Source: Ctena decussata
Lineage: Eukaryota > Mollusca > Bivalvia > Lucinida > Lucinidae
DNA length: 64,000 bases
Direction of reading: 5' to 3'
Assembly: GCA_963989385.1 (NCBI GenBank)
Contig: OZ022499.1
Coordinates: 48,721,757-48,785,756 of the forward strand
Shown here: one piece after another, positions 45,149 to 55,827 of the stretch
Layout of the letters: every line of letters begins with the position of its first letter
How positions within the stretch are numbered: the first letter of the stretch is position 1
Translations under genes and position numbers: made by a program
The notes under the pieces: generated by a model
Databases searched by the model: none
Told to the model about the DNA's origin: nothing
What the model saw: the letters and a program-made list of their open reading frames with translations, nothing else

Positions 45149-46654
45149 TCACCTACCTTACAAGAATTCAAGTATCTTCTTCCGAGGAATTAGGCACCTC
45201 CATATAAATATCAAAAACGACCGTTAAAATCCTGTATAGACAAGATTCTCCACATCATGGTTTGTCTACAAATAAGGTGTCTGATATAAATGGGTAATGT
45301 GGGAGATATGATGGTGGATTATATTGTGGGAGGTATGACGCCTAAGACAGCATTCAGAAAGAGACAAGATCGCTTTTTCCCTACTTACAGACAATGTTTT
45401 CATAACTAAGAAAAGATCCAATAATATACCATCAAACCATAAATGATGCACCCTGTCCACTGTGTCTTGTCCGTAGATCAACATCATACTTGGAATGCAG
45501 GTATAGTGCAAACTATATAGCCATTAAATGTTTTAAGTTAACTTTTTATAGTTGTGAAAAAATAAGCAGATGGATTTTAAGGCCATTTTAGACAGTTTAC
45601 ATTAATTGCTTTTTTTAAATATTTTTAGAAACAGGACTTTGCGTTCTCTGTTTTTGACAAACTGGACATCTAGGGTGTAAGAAAATGCACTTATCATCAA
45701 ATAAATGGTTTAGGTTTACTTAAATAGTCGACTATAGAAACGTTTTTACAACTCAAATGCATAGCAGTTGGAAACTTGATGGTTTCCAGTCACAGTTTAT
45801 CAAAATACTGTTGGTCTACGGACAGGACAAAAATCTACGGACAAAACAAAATTGCACTTTTTTCCTTATTGCTACTCTGTCTTCAGTGGTGGTATTATGT
45901 CTTATATGGGGCAATCAACAGTAGTAAGCTGTCTACTCTTTAATGAGAATTTTTTTCCAGAGATATGCTACCTCATAGAGAAAAGTGTGTCTACGGACAG
46001 GACACTTTTTGCGTGACATTTCGCATGGTTATTTGAAATTGAAATGTTCACTTAATGACAATTTTTATTCATATCATTGGTCATTTTTACACTTAAAGAA
46101 TGTCTGTGGATTATTTATAACACATTATAAGTACTAGGCACAGCAGGTTGAATTATCTGGCAGATCAGCTCCTGTTGATATTTCAAAATATCTCAGAGCG
46201 TCACACTTCAGCAGCTGAAATGTTTTTGCTATAACTCCAAGACCATATGTCGTAGCCCATTCAAATAAATTATGTTATAAAGGGAAAGTAATGTGCTTTC
46301 TAACAAAAGTTTATTTGACTGTGCATGACAGATGAGTTTAAACTATCTCTGTCATAAAATATAGTATTTTTCAAGTGAAACAGCATAACACCTAATTTTT
46401 GGCTATTTTGGGCTGTTTAAATTATTATTGTAAAGAAATGGCCATTCCGATCAACATCAAAGTTTTAGGCCAGTGAGAGATGCTTGTTTCTGACATTCTG
46501 AAATGTAGTTCATGTATCTCAGTCCTGTAAAATTTGATAGGCAAGTACATAACATACGTTCAATTCAAAAATGTCATCTGATCTTGGCTGAGGCGTTAGT
46601 ATAAAATCTTTTTTCCAATACCTTAAAATAGTCTGAAGTTATTCCAACAGTCAG

Positions 46655-46897
46655 GGGGTGGTAGTCGGGCGATGGTGCTTGTTATAACTTCCAGTGCCGG
46701 GGCGTCCTTCTTATTTGGATAAAAGTAGGGCATGGGCCCACTGTGCTTGCAGTAGGTGCGGGCGGGGGTTGTTTGGATTTTTTCTCTCTCTCTAATCATT
46801 TTTCTTTTTTCTTCTTACCTCTCTCTGGGAGACGGCCCGACATAGACTGAAATACTATCTCAGAGAGCCGTTAAACCCAAGACAACCAACCAACCAA
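46655..46897 (+). mobile_element. SINE family B (copy 4)
   Basis: Flanked by the perfect 12-bp duplication TCCAACAGTCAG (46643, 46898). It begins GGGGTGGTAGTCGGGCGATG and ends AGAGCCGTTAAACCCAAGAC with an (AACC)n tail. It lies just outside the right end of the 42125-46598 element. Confidence 0.9.
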
Positions 46898-47010
46898 TCC
46901 AACAGTCAGTTGGCTTCGATAGTATCAATGTGAAAACTGTTGGATGGGTGTTTTGTTTCTTCTCTGTGCACCTGCACGGTATTCCTCTGAAGTGGGTTGG
47001 CTCAGTTTAT

Positions 47011-47247
47011 GAGCCGCGACACGACAAAACCAACAAAGTGGCATTTGCGCCCAGCGAAGACTCAGATCAGCCTGAGCATCAGCCCAGTCTCATCAGAGTC
47101 TTCGCAGTCCGCACTGTGCTAGCTTAGACCCTTAGCTATCCTTTAGGTGCACAGCGAAGACACTGATCAGACTGGGCGAATGCCCAGGCTGATCTGAGTC
47201 TTCGCTGGGCGCACATACCACTTTGTTTATTTTCTCGTGTCGCGGCT
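47011..47247. mobile_element. Fold-back MITE, family A (copy 5)
   Basis: GAGCCGCGACACGACAAAAC at the left pairs with TATTTTCTCGTGTCGCGGCT at the right. The inner arms AGATCAGCCTGAGCATCAGC and GGCGAATGCCCAGGCTGATC are well conserved. Confidence 0.85.
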
Positions 47248-47532
47248 TATATATAGATTGACTTAGATTATCATTAAGCATTACACAAGCATCACAGCAG
47301 GCTACTACATGCACTTGGTAACATTTTCAATTCAAGTACTAGTCTACTTACCTACCATCTGCGCACATAAATAATATTATGCTGAAATGTGCACTAGAAG
47401 TTACACTAGCAGTTTGTACGTAAAGATGTTTTTACGATCACATGCCACTACTTTTTACTGAACTTCTTGGCAAACGTGTTATCCCTGTAATCTTTCTCAC
47501 ACTTTACAAGCCCCGATGCTCTCAGCAATGGA

Positions 47533-47612
47533 CCTAAAATGTTGAATCAAAACTGACCAAAGACATGGCGTTGGTCAACGTTGATTCAAGTTTGAACCGA
47601 TGTGCCGGCTGG
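47533..47612. mobile_element. Palindromic GTTGAATCAAC-type MITE (diverged)
   Basis: GTTGAATCAAAACTGACCAA and TTGGTCAACGTTGATTCAAG mirror each other. The right end ATGTGCCGGCTGG matches the GTGCC(T)GCTGG end of the copy at 29729. The left outer end is eroded. Confidence 0.65.
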
Positions 47613-49095
47613 AAAGCATATATCTTCGGAGCTATGCTTAGAAGACGGTTATCAATATTTTGAAGGCATTCGACGGCTCTTTGGCTTTTTCAAAACCAAA
47701 CTGCGGCGCGGCTGTTTCAGAACTGTACTGCGAGAAATTTGGCATTTGCAAGCCAAATATATGCCATATTTCTTTTCGTATTTGGTATTAATATGTTGTT
47801 ACTCTTCATCTTCAGTGTTCATTTAGTTATTCTTGCACTTACCATCTTAACTGTGCATGCTGCTACGAGACACACAACGGTATATTTTACCGTGAATGCA
47901 GATACTTGCGCACAATCGTTCTCCTCCACTTCTGTCAATAAGAACATTTCGCCATGTCACGGCTCATAATGCCAGAATTACAGTATTTCAGTGCGATTCT
48001 AACAAGTTAACACGAGCTTACTGTTTCTAATTAGTTTCTTGGCACGTGCGATGGTTCCCACGCTCCAAGTAATAATTCTGAGTAATTCAAGGCAAATTAA
48101 TGCCTAGAAAATGTATCCAAGGATAAAATTTAATGTGTTTGTTTTCCTCTTATGTCAAATTGCATCTATAAATACACTCAGATATTTTCTCCTTTGAGAT
48201 TTATCAGTTTATCTCGAAACGCCAAAAACAGCAGACGACAAGACTTACGTCTATAAAATTAAAACAGTAGAATTTTACCTACGGTATAATACCGATTTCC
48301 CTTCCTGTGCAATCAACCGAGTCAGTTAATTATCTCACATGCAAAACTGATTGTCGATTGAGACAATATACAGTAATCGACAGCGTTAACAGTAGAACTC
48401 GGTCGACAGCATAAACAATAGGTACTATTTACCGTTGATGGTAAAATGCTTATGACCGAGTTCTCGGTCGACAGTTACTTTTGGGGACCTAGTTCTAGAA
48501 CGCTGTGAACACGTTCCGAGTACGGGGAGCAAAATGGCGGCGCCCTCGCATCTTAACGAAACTTAAACAAAATAGTCAATAAACTTTATATGTTTCCTCC
48601 AACACAGCAAGCTTGGGCATGTAGAAACTCTATTTTTTTCATTTCTGCATTTATGTTTTATTTATTTTATTTTTCAATATTTATCTTCATTTTTATTTCA
48701 GTTCTTTATCTTTATATATCTATATGTTTTCCTTTTCAATATTATTTCACTTTTTATCGAGCTGATGGTTATAAAGAGGTTGGCGTCCGGGTCACGAAAA
48801 CCCGTGGCAGGTAGAATGATAACGTTAATTTGACAACATAAAGGGACTAAGAGTTTATTTTGGAATTAAAAGTACCATGTTTTCAGAAATTAATGCCATT
48901 GATTTCTGTGCTATACAGATTTGACTTAGCAAACGAATAACACCTTATCGCGATCAATAAGCCGCCATGTTTGTTCTTATTGTTCCGAGAACAATGTTCT
49001 AGGCGGTTGTTCTTGCCGTTCAAGTGCCGAACACTGACGGACATTGTTCTTGGGAGCGAATGAGGACACCCTGTATCGTACATGTACAAGATTGG
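47613..49095. other. No recognised gene; one small palindrome
   Basis: Frames of 74-76 codons at 47602-47969 lack domains. A diverged palindrome with GAACTCGGTCGACAG and GACCGAGTTC words spans about 48392-48476. The text AAAATGGCGGCGCCCTCG at 48531 looks like a start-codon context, but its frame stops after ten codons. Confidence 0.4.
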
Positions 49096-49099
49096 TCGA

Positions 49100-49266
49100 T
49101 AGAGGATAACTATATCCTAAACTGTCATTTGGTGAGGCAAATCGTCGGTTTTATGGTCGGAAGTTTCATTTTACCGCGACGCGTCAGAGGAGCCGTAAAA
49201 TGCAATTTGCGACCATTAAACCGACGATTTACCTCCCAAAATGACAATTTTCAGTACAGTTATCCC
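49100..49266. mobile_element. ~167-bp palindromic MITE-like element
   Basis: GGATAACTATATCCTAAACT and GACAATTTTCAGTACAGTTA followed by TCC mirror each other. The symmetry continues through CAAATCGTCGGTTTTATGGT and ACCATTAAACCGACGATTTA to a centre near 49182 (GCGACGCGTC). The 141-codon frame crossing it is incidental. Confidence 0.75.
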
Positions 49267-49720
49267 CATTCTAACGCACTTTTTCACGTTTTCATCTTTC
49301 AAAGTGCGCTACTTTGCGCTTTCAGTAACGTAAAACCAAACATCAGCCAATGTACAGTCAAGGACCAAAAGTATTTCCACAAAATCAATTTTCCGATAGA
49401 CTTCAGTGTATTTTCATGTTTACTGGGAATGATTTTTTGGCAGTCTTGATCAACGGATTAAAACAATTTTGGTACTGGTAGAAATATAGATAATTAATGC
49501 AAACGGTGTATTTGTTTCATATTGCAAACAATGTATTTGTTTCATATCGTATCTTCATCTTATACTTTTAACATGGCTTTAAATTTTACATTCGAGTATT
49601 GGGTCACGTTTTTTCATGACGTCGCCATTAACGTCAATGGAAACTTGTTGTTTTCAAAATTTATACTTACTTTGGCAATTTGTATCTTTACAACGATGTC
49701 ACAGTATTTAGTTCTGTAAA

Positions 49721-49963
49721 GGGGGTGGTTAGGTGGTGCGATGGTGCTGGGTATAACTTCCAGTGCCGGGGCGTTCTACTGAATCGGATAATAGTAGGGC
49801 AAGGGCATACTGTGCTTGCAGTAGGTGCGGGTAGGGGTTGTTTGGACATTTTTTCTCTCTTCTATCATTTTTCTTTTCTTTCTCACTCTGTTTGGGAGAC
49901 GGCCCGATATAGACTGAAATACTGTCTCAAAGGGCCGTTAAACCCAAAACAACCAACCAACCA
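49721..49963 (+). mobile_element. SINE family B (copy 5)
   Basis: Flanked by the perfect 13-bp duplication TTAGTTCTGTAAA (49708, 49964). It begins GGGGGTGGTTAGGTGGTGCG and ends GGGCCGTTAAACCCAAAACA with (AACC)n. It is the cleanest copy in the window and a useful reference for the family. Confidence 0.9.
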
Positions 49964-50135
49964 TTAGTTCTGTAAACAGTATTTATTGCATTGTTTATGT
50001 AGCTTCTCAATCACAGTATTTATTTTATGCTCGGCATAGGAGAACTGCCAAATAAAAATGTAAATGTACTAAAGTCTATGGGAAATAATTCTGTGGACTT
50101 TCACTTTTGGTCATCGACTGTAAGAGAGACCATCA

Positions 50136-50345
50136 ATGACGTCGAGAGTTTCCGAAAAAATATCGCAGGATATACTGTCGCAAATTTTTAACGCTATCCA
50201 ATCAGACGTGGAGTGCATTCAATTAGAATCCCGTGTATACCACATATTGCAAAGATTGGAGGACAAACAGTGTAGATTCAAATGGAGCCGCCTCATCTGG
50301 ATCTACGCTGCTCGCAAATTCAACTATCATATTGGCACTATATGA
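50136..50345 (+). CDS. Small ORF, possible exon, unknown function
   Basis: A 69-codon frame starts at ATGACGTCG and reads MTSRVSEKISQDILSQIFNA onward, with a basic C-terminal half (KWSRLIWIYAARKF) and a TGA stop. Composition and heptad-like hydrophobic spacing look protein-like. No family was recognised, and neither a signal peptide nor splice partners are clear. It may be a small protein, an exon or a pseudogene. Confidence 0.3.
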   Translation: MTSRVSEKISQDILSQIFNAIQSDVECIQLESRVYHILQRLEDKQCRFKWSRLIWIYAARKFNYHIGTI

Positions 50346-50628
50346 GTTAACAATTTAAAACACACAGTCAGGAAAACTTTCGAGAAGGATCAAGCTCACA
50401 CTATAGGAACGCAAGTAGTTCCGTTCCAATAAAACAGACATACAGAAACACCTCTTTTAATATTACCCAACCTACTATAATGTTGTGAGAACTCGTGGCC
50501 AAACCCCATTGCTTGTCACTTATAGCAATAAAATATGCTTAAACTAAACTATATATGAAGTAATTATCTACTGTCGTTTCTCGTGATGATGAGACATTCC
50601 TCGCCATCTCTATGGTAAAAATAAAATC

Positions 50629-50785
50629 ATAAAGAGTTCCATCGAGAGCAGAGATTACATTAAGAAGAAGGAACATGGGCCAGACTACGAAGTTTCGGCT
50701 AAAAAAGCCTCATCAGTGACCCAACACTATACTGCGACGAAGCCAGAGAAAAGCATGCTGAAATTTCTTAATCTAAATTGGGCAG
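50629..50785 (+). repeat. Dispersed repeat R2 (copy 2)
   Basis: It matches 8737-8890; shared words are listed there. The match ends at CAGTCGATTC. Confidence 0.7.
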
Positions 50786-51224
50786 TCGATTCAAAGACTG
50801 ACTAGTATCCATTCTCCATGCAAACTACCAAACCTCGTAGTTTCTTCAGAAACAGACTACGGATGACAGACGACGGAAATTTCGGCATCACATTACTCTC
50901 AGGTTCTTAGACCAGTAGAACTCCACGGAGCTTTTCTCCCGCCGAACGTCAAGTACAAAACTAATCTTGTTTGTTTTGCTACTCATCCCGTTTAAAGTAA
51001 AAAGGCTATTTTATTGGCTTATGCTCGTCGAAAGGCTTAAGCTTTAAAGTAATTTGATGGCACAAAATCGATGTTCTGAGTTGAAAGCAAGTTCAGTGCT
51101 ATCGTTTAATAATTAGCAGGAATAAAAATCGGATGTACTTGAAGGGGTTTAATCCTGAAACAATAGAGAGCTGATATAATAAATTATCATTTCAAGTTTT
51201 CTTTGCCTCTTAGCAAATGCCAAC
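50786..51224. other. No recognised feature
   Basis: Mixed sequence without convincing frames or repeats. Confidence 0.4.
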
Positions 51225-51440
51225 AATGAAGATTCGGATCAGACTGCGCATCCACAGTCTTACGCCATTTACTACAACTGAGCCACAGCATGTGATTTCC
51301 AACAATGTGACAATGGTGACAAGCAAAGGCTCTGATCAGACTGTACATAAGACTGCAAAAAAGACTCTGACCAAACTGCATGGATTGGTAATCTGCATTT
51401 GCTTGTTCGGACAGAACAGAAGGCAACCTTTGCCTCGACA
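51225..51440. repeat. Family A-related palindromic fragment
   Basis: GATTCGGATCAGACTGCGCA, AAAGGCTCTGATCAGACTGT-type words and GACCAAACTGCATGG echo the inner arms of the family A MITEs. The GAGCCGCGACACG ends are missing. Open frames on both strands here come from the repeat. Confidence 0.45.
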
Positions 51441-51745
51441 CGATCTAAATGGGTTTGGGAGCCCTACTGTAGTAGAGTCTCGGTATTAGAACCTGTGTTC
51501 ACCGAGTTATTATTTTCTAGGGGGATAGAGATGTTATCTGTTAACTCATTTATGCCTAGTGTTCAATAAAAAGGACATTGGCGAGTAGTGCACACACAGA
51601 GCAGACTTAACTGTTTGCATAAGAAATAAAGGGTTATTCTCTGTAAAACAGAGAAAAAAATGATAAAAATGAATTAAACCAGACAACCATTAAACATAAC
51701 GCCCTCAATATTTCTATTAGTTTTCAAATTTCTTACGAAAAACTC

Positions 51746-52237
51746 TTTCTCCCACCTTTGCCTATATAAGATAGGCTCTCAGCTCATATAAGAAATTTCT
51801 ATCTTATACCTGGCAACATCTTTCTTATATTAGCGACTATACTTTTTCATTTTTTGACTAATATTTTAATTTTAAATTAACAAAATGGACACGCGAGCAT
51901 GTCGGATGACGTTTGATAGCAGATCATGGGTTTGTGACGTCACTCAATTTTAATGACGTCACTAAAACCGGTTAAAACCGTCGCTAGCAAACTTGACGCG
52001 CGTGACGTGAGAGGCTAAGTTGCATTTTGTTTTCGCCCTCTGGAAGATGAAATAGTCCACATATCGTGTTTTCCGTCTAATTTTGAGGTGCAAACTGTGT
52101 TTACACCCATTTTAGGACCCGATAAACACACTAGGCTGCTCAAAATTTACTTCAGATCATTAGTTAAAAAGTTAGAATTTTCCTGTTCTGAAGCCTAATC
52201 CGGCTTTAGGTTTAAAATCCGCTAACAGTGGGAGAAA
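51746..52237. mobile_element. ~490-bp insertion with 10-bp inverted ends
   Basis: TTTCTCCCAC at the left and GTGGGAGAAA at the right bound a segment absent from the duplicate copy at 55828-56378, which is continuous across the site. It contains two ACGTCAC words and no transposase. The comparison supports insertion after or during the duplication. Confidence 0.5.
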
Positions 52238-52240
52238 AAT

Positions 52241-52341
52241 AATCCATCATGAGCCAGTCCATGTAGGATAGGTAAATCTCACCCTCGGGCCGACCCCTCG
52301 GGTGAGATTATCCTATCGTACATGGACACTCATGATGGATT
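52241..52341. mobile_element. 101-bp palindrome
   Basis: AATCCATCATGAG, GTCCATGTA, GGATAGG and AATCTCACCCTCGGG are mirrored as CCCTCGGGTGAGATT, TCCTATC, TACATGGAC and CATGATGGATT around a centre at 52291. It sits directly beside the insertion at 51746-52237 and is also absent from the duplicate. Confidence 0.8.
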
Positions 52342-52343
52342 GT

Positions 52344-52862
52344 TATAATCCTAGGTATGATAACGATCTTTATCTGCCTAATTTATGATGGTCACTGGAA
52401 GTAGAAGAATTTAAGAAAATAAATAAATTGGCGGGAATGGACCGCGTTTCTTCGCCAAAAATGAAGACTCGATACGCCCAGCAATCCTAGTTAATCAAGG
52501 AAAGGTTTTTACATGAATAATCTTAAGACCCTTCCTTAATCGCCTACAGACAGTTAATGGCCGAAATGAACTCACGTGCACGGGTTAGAGGTCCATGCCA
52601 TTGTTGTTATTTACTCCACCAATCATAAAACTCAAAGCGTGCTTGCAGAAACGCCTTTTTATTGCCACGTAGGAGTCAATCAATTTGTGACGACAAAATA
52701 TACGTCAATATTCAAGAAGGGTATGAACTGATATATCGTCTCTGTCTCCGTAACAAGGATTTTTCTCGCTGAAGATTTTTTGTACAAGTCTTGTGTTGCA
52801 TACAACTAACCAGTTTCCTAATTTTGTGATTATTTCGTAATGAAATACGATGGATAATACTT
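52344..52862 (+). repeat. Segmental duplication, copy 1
   Basis: About 500 bp match 55858-56378 in the same orientation with many small differences. Long shared words include AAATAAATTGGCGGGAAT, ATGAACTCACGTGCACGG, TTTTTATTGCCACGT and GCATACAACTAACCAGTTTC. Shorter matching text (TTTTCAAATTTCTTACGAAA) continues at 51716-51745 beyond the insertions. It lacks coding capacity. It could be duplicated regulatory or 5' UTR DNA, or an unknown repeat. Confidence 0.75.
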
Positions 52863-52890
52863 TTAAATGACAAACGGACTGATCCAAAAT

Positions 52891-52966
52891 ATACTTAATG
52901 ACAAAAGTTCTGCATGGATGTTAGTTTAACATTTAACATCCGTGCAGAACTTTTGTCTTTAAGTAT
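52891..52966. repeat. 76-bp palindrome
   Basis: ATACTTAATGACAAAAGTTC with TGCATGGATGTTA is mirrored by TAACATCCGTGCAGAACTTT and TGTCTTTAAGTAT, with a short loop at 52927. Probably a miniature fold-back insertion. Confidence 0.75.
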
Positions 52967-53757
52967 ACAGAAAATAATAATTCAGTGATAAGGTCAATCA
53001 GATATATACTAATGAACCTTTATTTTCAGGGGTAACAACTTATGTCACAGCGCAGTTGTCGGAACTTTTTAATCGATGGCCAATTTGAAGAAATTCTGCA
53101 TTTTTTTTCTTGGTAGAAAGTAAGAGATAGGATTACAAAACAAAAGGAGAGGCCGATGCGGTACCTACAGGCACATATAATTCAAATTTCCATATAGTGT
53201 ATGACGCTTCAAAAGGTGAGAAATTTTCAAACATCTCACTATAATTTTTGATGCGGGCATCTGTGGTAAACATCTATTAACCAGCATCGATACAGATCAC
53301 TGTAATGTAGCGACTAATTTTGGTAATCGTGAGTCCAAAAAGTCTGCCGATACCACATTATGCCGATACCACATTAACTAGGGTGACAGAACGGGTACGC
53401 TATTGATAGTTCCGAAAACCACGCCTACTTTAAACAGGTATACACCCGTCCATTAAACTGTAAGGTAAAATAACGGTCTTGTGTAAGACATTGAACCACG
53501 TGGGATTTTGTTTGTGAGACTATGCCACGTGTTAAAATGACGTTGCATCAGTCAGATATACACTATCAGGTGACTTTGAGTTGCATTCTGGGTATGGCTA
53601 AGAACTGTCTATTACTGCTTTGGCGCAGAAAATCATCCTTGATAAATGTCCATCTCAAAAAGATAAACTTCTTGAAGATTCATGACAAACGCGATGAATG
53701 TCATTTTAATATTGTAAAGTTCCCATTTTAAGACTGTGAACTCCCCTAGTCTTCATC
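52967..53757. other. No recognised gene
   Basis: A 69-codon frame at 53522-53731 lacks domains. A 16-bp word (TGCCGATACCACATTA) is tandemly duplicated at about 53344-53375. Confidence 0.4.
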
Positions 53758-54003
53758 TAACGCTATCGAATTTAGGGTCGAGTCAGCCAACTTCGGACAG
53801 CGGGTAAATTTGGACATACCATTGCAAACAGTAAACATGCAGATGAGACGGCTATATGAGCCGTCTCATCATGAATTTTACTGTTTACCCAGTTAATTTC
53901 GTTTTAATTCCAAAGAACTGACATATAAAGGAAACGATGTCACTGTCCGAATTTACCCGCTGTCCGAATTTATCCGACTTTACCTAACGCTATCGGATTT
54001 ATG
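53758..54003. mobile_element. Fold-back element with direct flanking repeats
   Basis: GGACAGCGGGTAAATTTGGA and TCCGAATTTACCCGCTGTCC form inverted ends around an inner perfect hairpin GATGAGACGGCT-ATATG-AGCCGTCTCATC, whose loop is short (53841-53869). The 18-bp text CTAACGCTATCGAATTTA (53758) recurs with one change at 53986 outside the inverted ends. That is either an unusually long target duplication or part of the element. Confidence 0.65.
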
Positions 54004-54493
54004 AGCGTCGAAAATACCAAAATTCGGCTTGGTATCTAAATTCAATGTCTCATTGAAAAAAACTTCTTCAACCTGACTATCTTTCAGAACTGACTTTGTG
54101 TAAGCTAAAGAAGACTGTTGGTAAAATGACATTTCTGACCAGTTAAGAACTGAAAGTCAATTAAAAACTGGATACATCATGAAACTTGTTTGACAGACTG
54201 CATGCTCAGTCGTAAACCCAATCACAATTGGCATTTTTACTGCCCTGTTCGTATAAACAACGTTGTGTTATTTCGTTTCCTGCTGCGTGATAGTATACAT
54301 GATATTTTTCATACGATCATACAACGTTGTTTTATCGGCATGTGTGTGCAAAACGGGAACAAGATTTCTGGGCGACTTTATGCATGCGCACTAGTGCACA
54401 AGGAAAATGGTACATTGTGCCTATAAAAGGGCAAAACTACGCAAAAACTCCTGGGGCACATTGATCACGAATGATTAGACTGCATTTATAGCA
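54004..54493. other. No recognised feature
   Basis: No gene or repeat recognised. A 78-codon frame at 54190-54426 starts with TTG and shows no domain. Confidence 0.4.
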
Positions 54494-54565
54494 TGAAACA
54501 CACTCTACCCGACATAAAGAGCTACACTATAGTGTAGCTCTTTATGTCGGGCAGATTGTGTTTCA
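54494..54565. repeat. 72-bp palindrome
   Basis: TGAAACACACTCTACCCGAC and GTCGGGCAGATTGTGTTTCA mirror each other around a perfect inner stem ATAAAGAGCTACACTATAGT; the centre has no loop. It is likely a miniature element or a recent fold-back event. Confidence 0.8.
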
Positions 54566-55011
54566 GTTCTAAGAGAAATGCTAATAAAAGGTAATAAAAT
54601 TTTTCTTGCGGAAATAGGAAAAGCCGCTTCATTACCAAACCTCGGAGGGATTCCATGCGAAATAAAGGAAATCATTCCTGCTAATTAAGAGAGGCAGAGA
54701 ACATCTGCTATATCTGCGTGTTCCCAATTTAGCTTCCTGTTAAAGGTTTAAGTCACAAGCAGAACTTTTTACGAGACGTGGAACAATAGATAATTGCGAT
54801 TAAATTGAACACGCTGATGGACAGTGTATTAATATTTTAACTCACCGGGAAGTAAGTGCCTTCTCCAGAACGCTGGGACTAATTAACACGGTTTTAGTAT
54901 AGAGCGTTGTTGAAAACTCGAAACTGAGGAAAGTAAAAGTCTGGAGATAAATTGGGTCACCACAACCTAATTTGTGTTAACGTCAGCTGATATAATCGGA
55001 TCATCATACAG
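54566..55011. other. No recognised feature
   Basis: No frame, RNA or repeat was recognised. Confidence 0.4.
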
Positions 55012-55235
55012 TTGACTCCCGCTGTCTTAACACTGATATCTCAAAGTACCCTCTTATATCAAGGACTAAAATTCGGCCTCATGTCCTAGTTTTCTTCACA
55101 TTTCAACTCCGGATATCTTAAACTTCTGGTATCTCAAGTAAATTTTCTGGAACCAGAAAATTTACTTTGAGATAGCAGTAGTTTCACGTGAATTTCGACT
55201 CTGAGATATCGAACAACTGTGTATCCCTTCAAGAG
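55012..55235 (+). repeat. Dispersed repeat R1 (copy 2)
   Basis: It matches 1435-1625 in reverse. It also has internal symmetry: AGTAAATTTTCTGG then CCAGAAAATTTACT at 55137-55169, and ACTGATATCTCAAAG near the left against CTGAGATATCGAAC near the right. Confidence 0.65.
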
Positions 55236-55254
55236 GAGGACGTATGCAACAACT

Positions 55255-55471
55255 GAGCCGCGACACGACAAAACCAACAAAGTGGTTGTGCGCCCAGCGC
55301 ACACTCAGATCAGCCTGGGCTTCCGCCCAGTTTCACCAGACTCTTCATTAAGTGCTCAAAGGATAGCTTAAGGTCTAAGCGACCTCCATGCGGACAGCTA
55401 AGACTCTGATCAGACTGATCAGACTGGGCGGATGTTGTTGGTGCCTTGTTGGTTTTGTCGTGTCGCGGCTC
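55255..55471. mobile_element. Fold-back MITE, family A (copy 6, shortened)
   Basis: GAGCCGCGACACGACAAAAC at the left and GTTTTGTCGTGTCGCGGCTC at the right are perfect complements. The right arm has lost the GCCCAGGCTGATCTGAGTC part and has a small GATCAGACT duplication. Confidence 0.85.
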
Positions 55472-55827
55472 AGTTATATTTGTTCTGAAATAGGCTTTTC
55501 GAAATCTTGAAAGAACAGGACAACCAAAGTACGTTTCAAGAAAGCGTAAACAGGCATTTCGCTTTAACATATATAGGATATTCTACATTCTATGATTTGT
55601 TCAAATAATTTTTTTTTTTGATTCAGTGTTAATACTGTAATAAGACACAACAGCGAAAAATGTTCGCAAACAAAACTGCGGCGTAAAACCTTAAACTTTG
55701 CCATGCATTATCGGTCTTCAAAAATACCCCTTGTTTTACTACAAAGAGATATAATCTGAAATTAGCCAATTTTGAAACTCTGTTGTTTCACGGAACCATA
55801 TGAATCATAATAGTCTAACGAATCTAT

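Larger units (their letters stand above)
42681..46004. repeat. Dispersed CTACGGACARGACA motif family
   Basis: Forward copies at 42681, 43012, 44937 (CTTATGGACAAGACAT), 45233 (degenerate), 45815, 45834 and 45990; one inverted copy at 45463-45477. Spacing ranges from 19 bp to 1.9 kb. The motif was noticed nowhere else in the window. Subterminal repeats bound by transposases are one known use of such dispersed words; that use here is inference. Confidence 0.65.
42125..46598. mobile_element. ~4.5-kb element with 30-bp TIRs and internal 14-bp motif family
   Basis: GCGCCTCAGCCAAGATCAGA with following TGAAATTTT at 42130 is mirrored at 46571-46595 (TCATCTGATCTTGGCTGAGG, then CG). About 24 of the central bases are identical. 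Inside are eight copies of (T)CTACGGACARGACA, two GATATC arrays, nested SINEs and a 44-bp LINE stub. No transposase was found; the longest frames are 80-90 codons in repeats. The exact ends and target duplication are unclear. The SINEs, if removed, leave about 3.8 kb. It may be a large non-autonomous DNA transposon. Confidence 0.5.

Noticed and set aside
49024..49449. 141-codon plus-strand frame
   Set aside because: Its first half crosses the palindromic element at 49100-49266 and its start is not in a good context; no domain.
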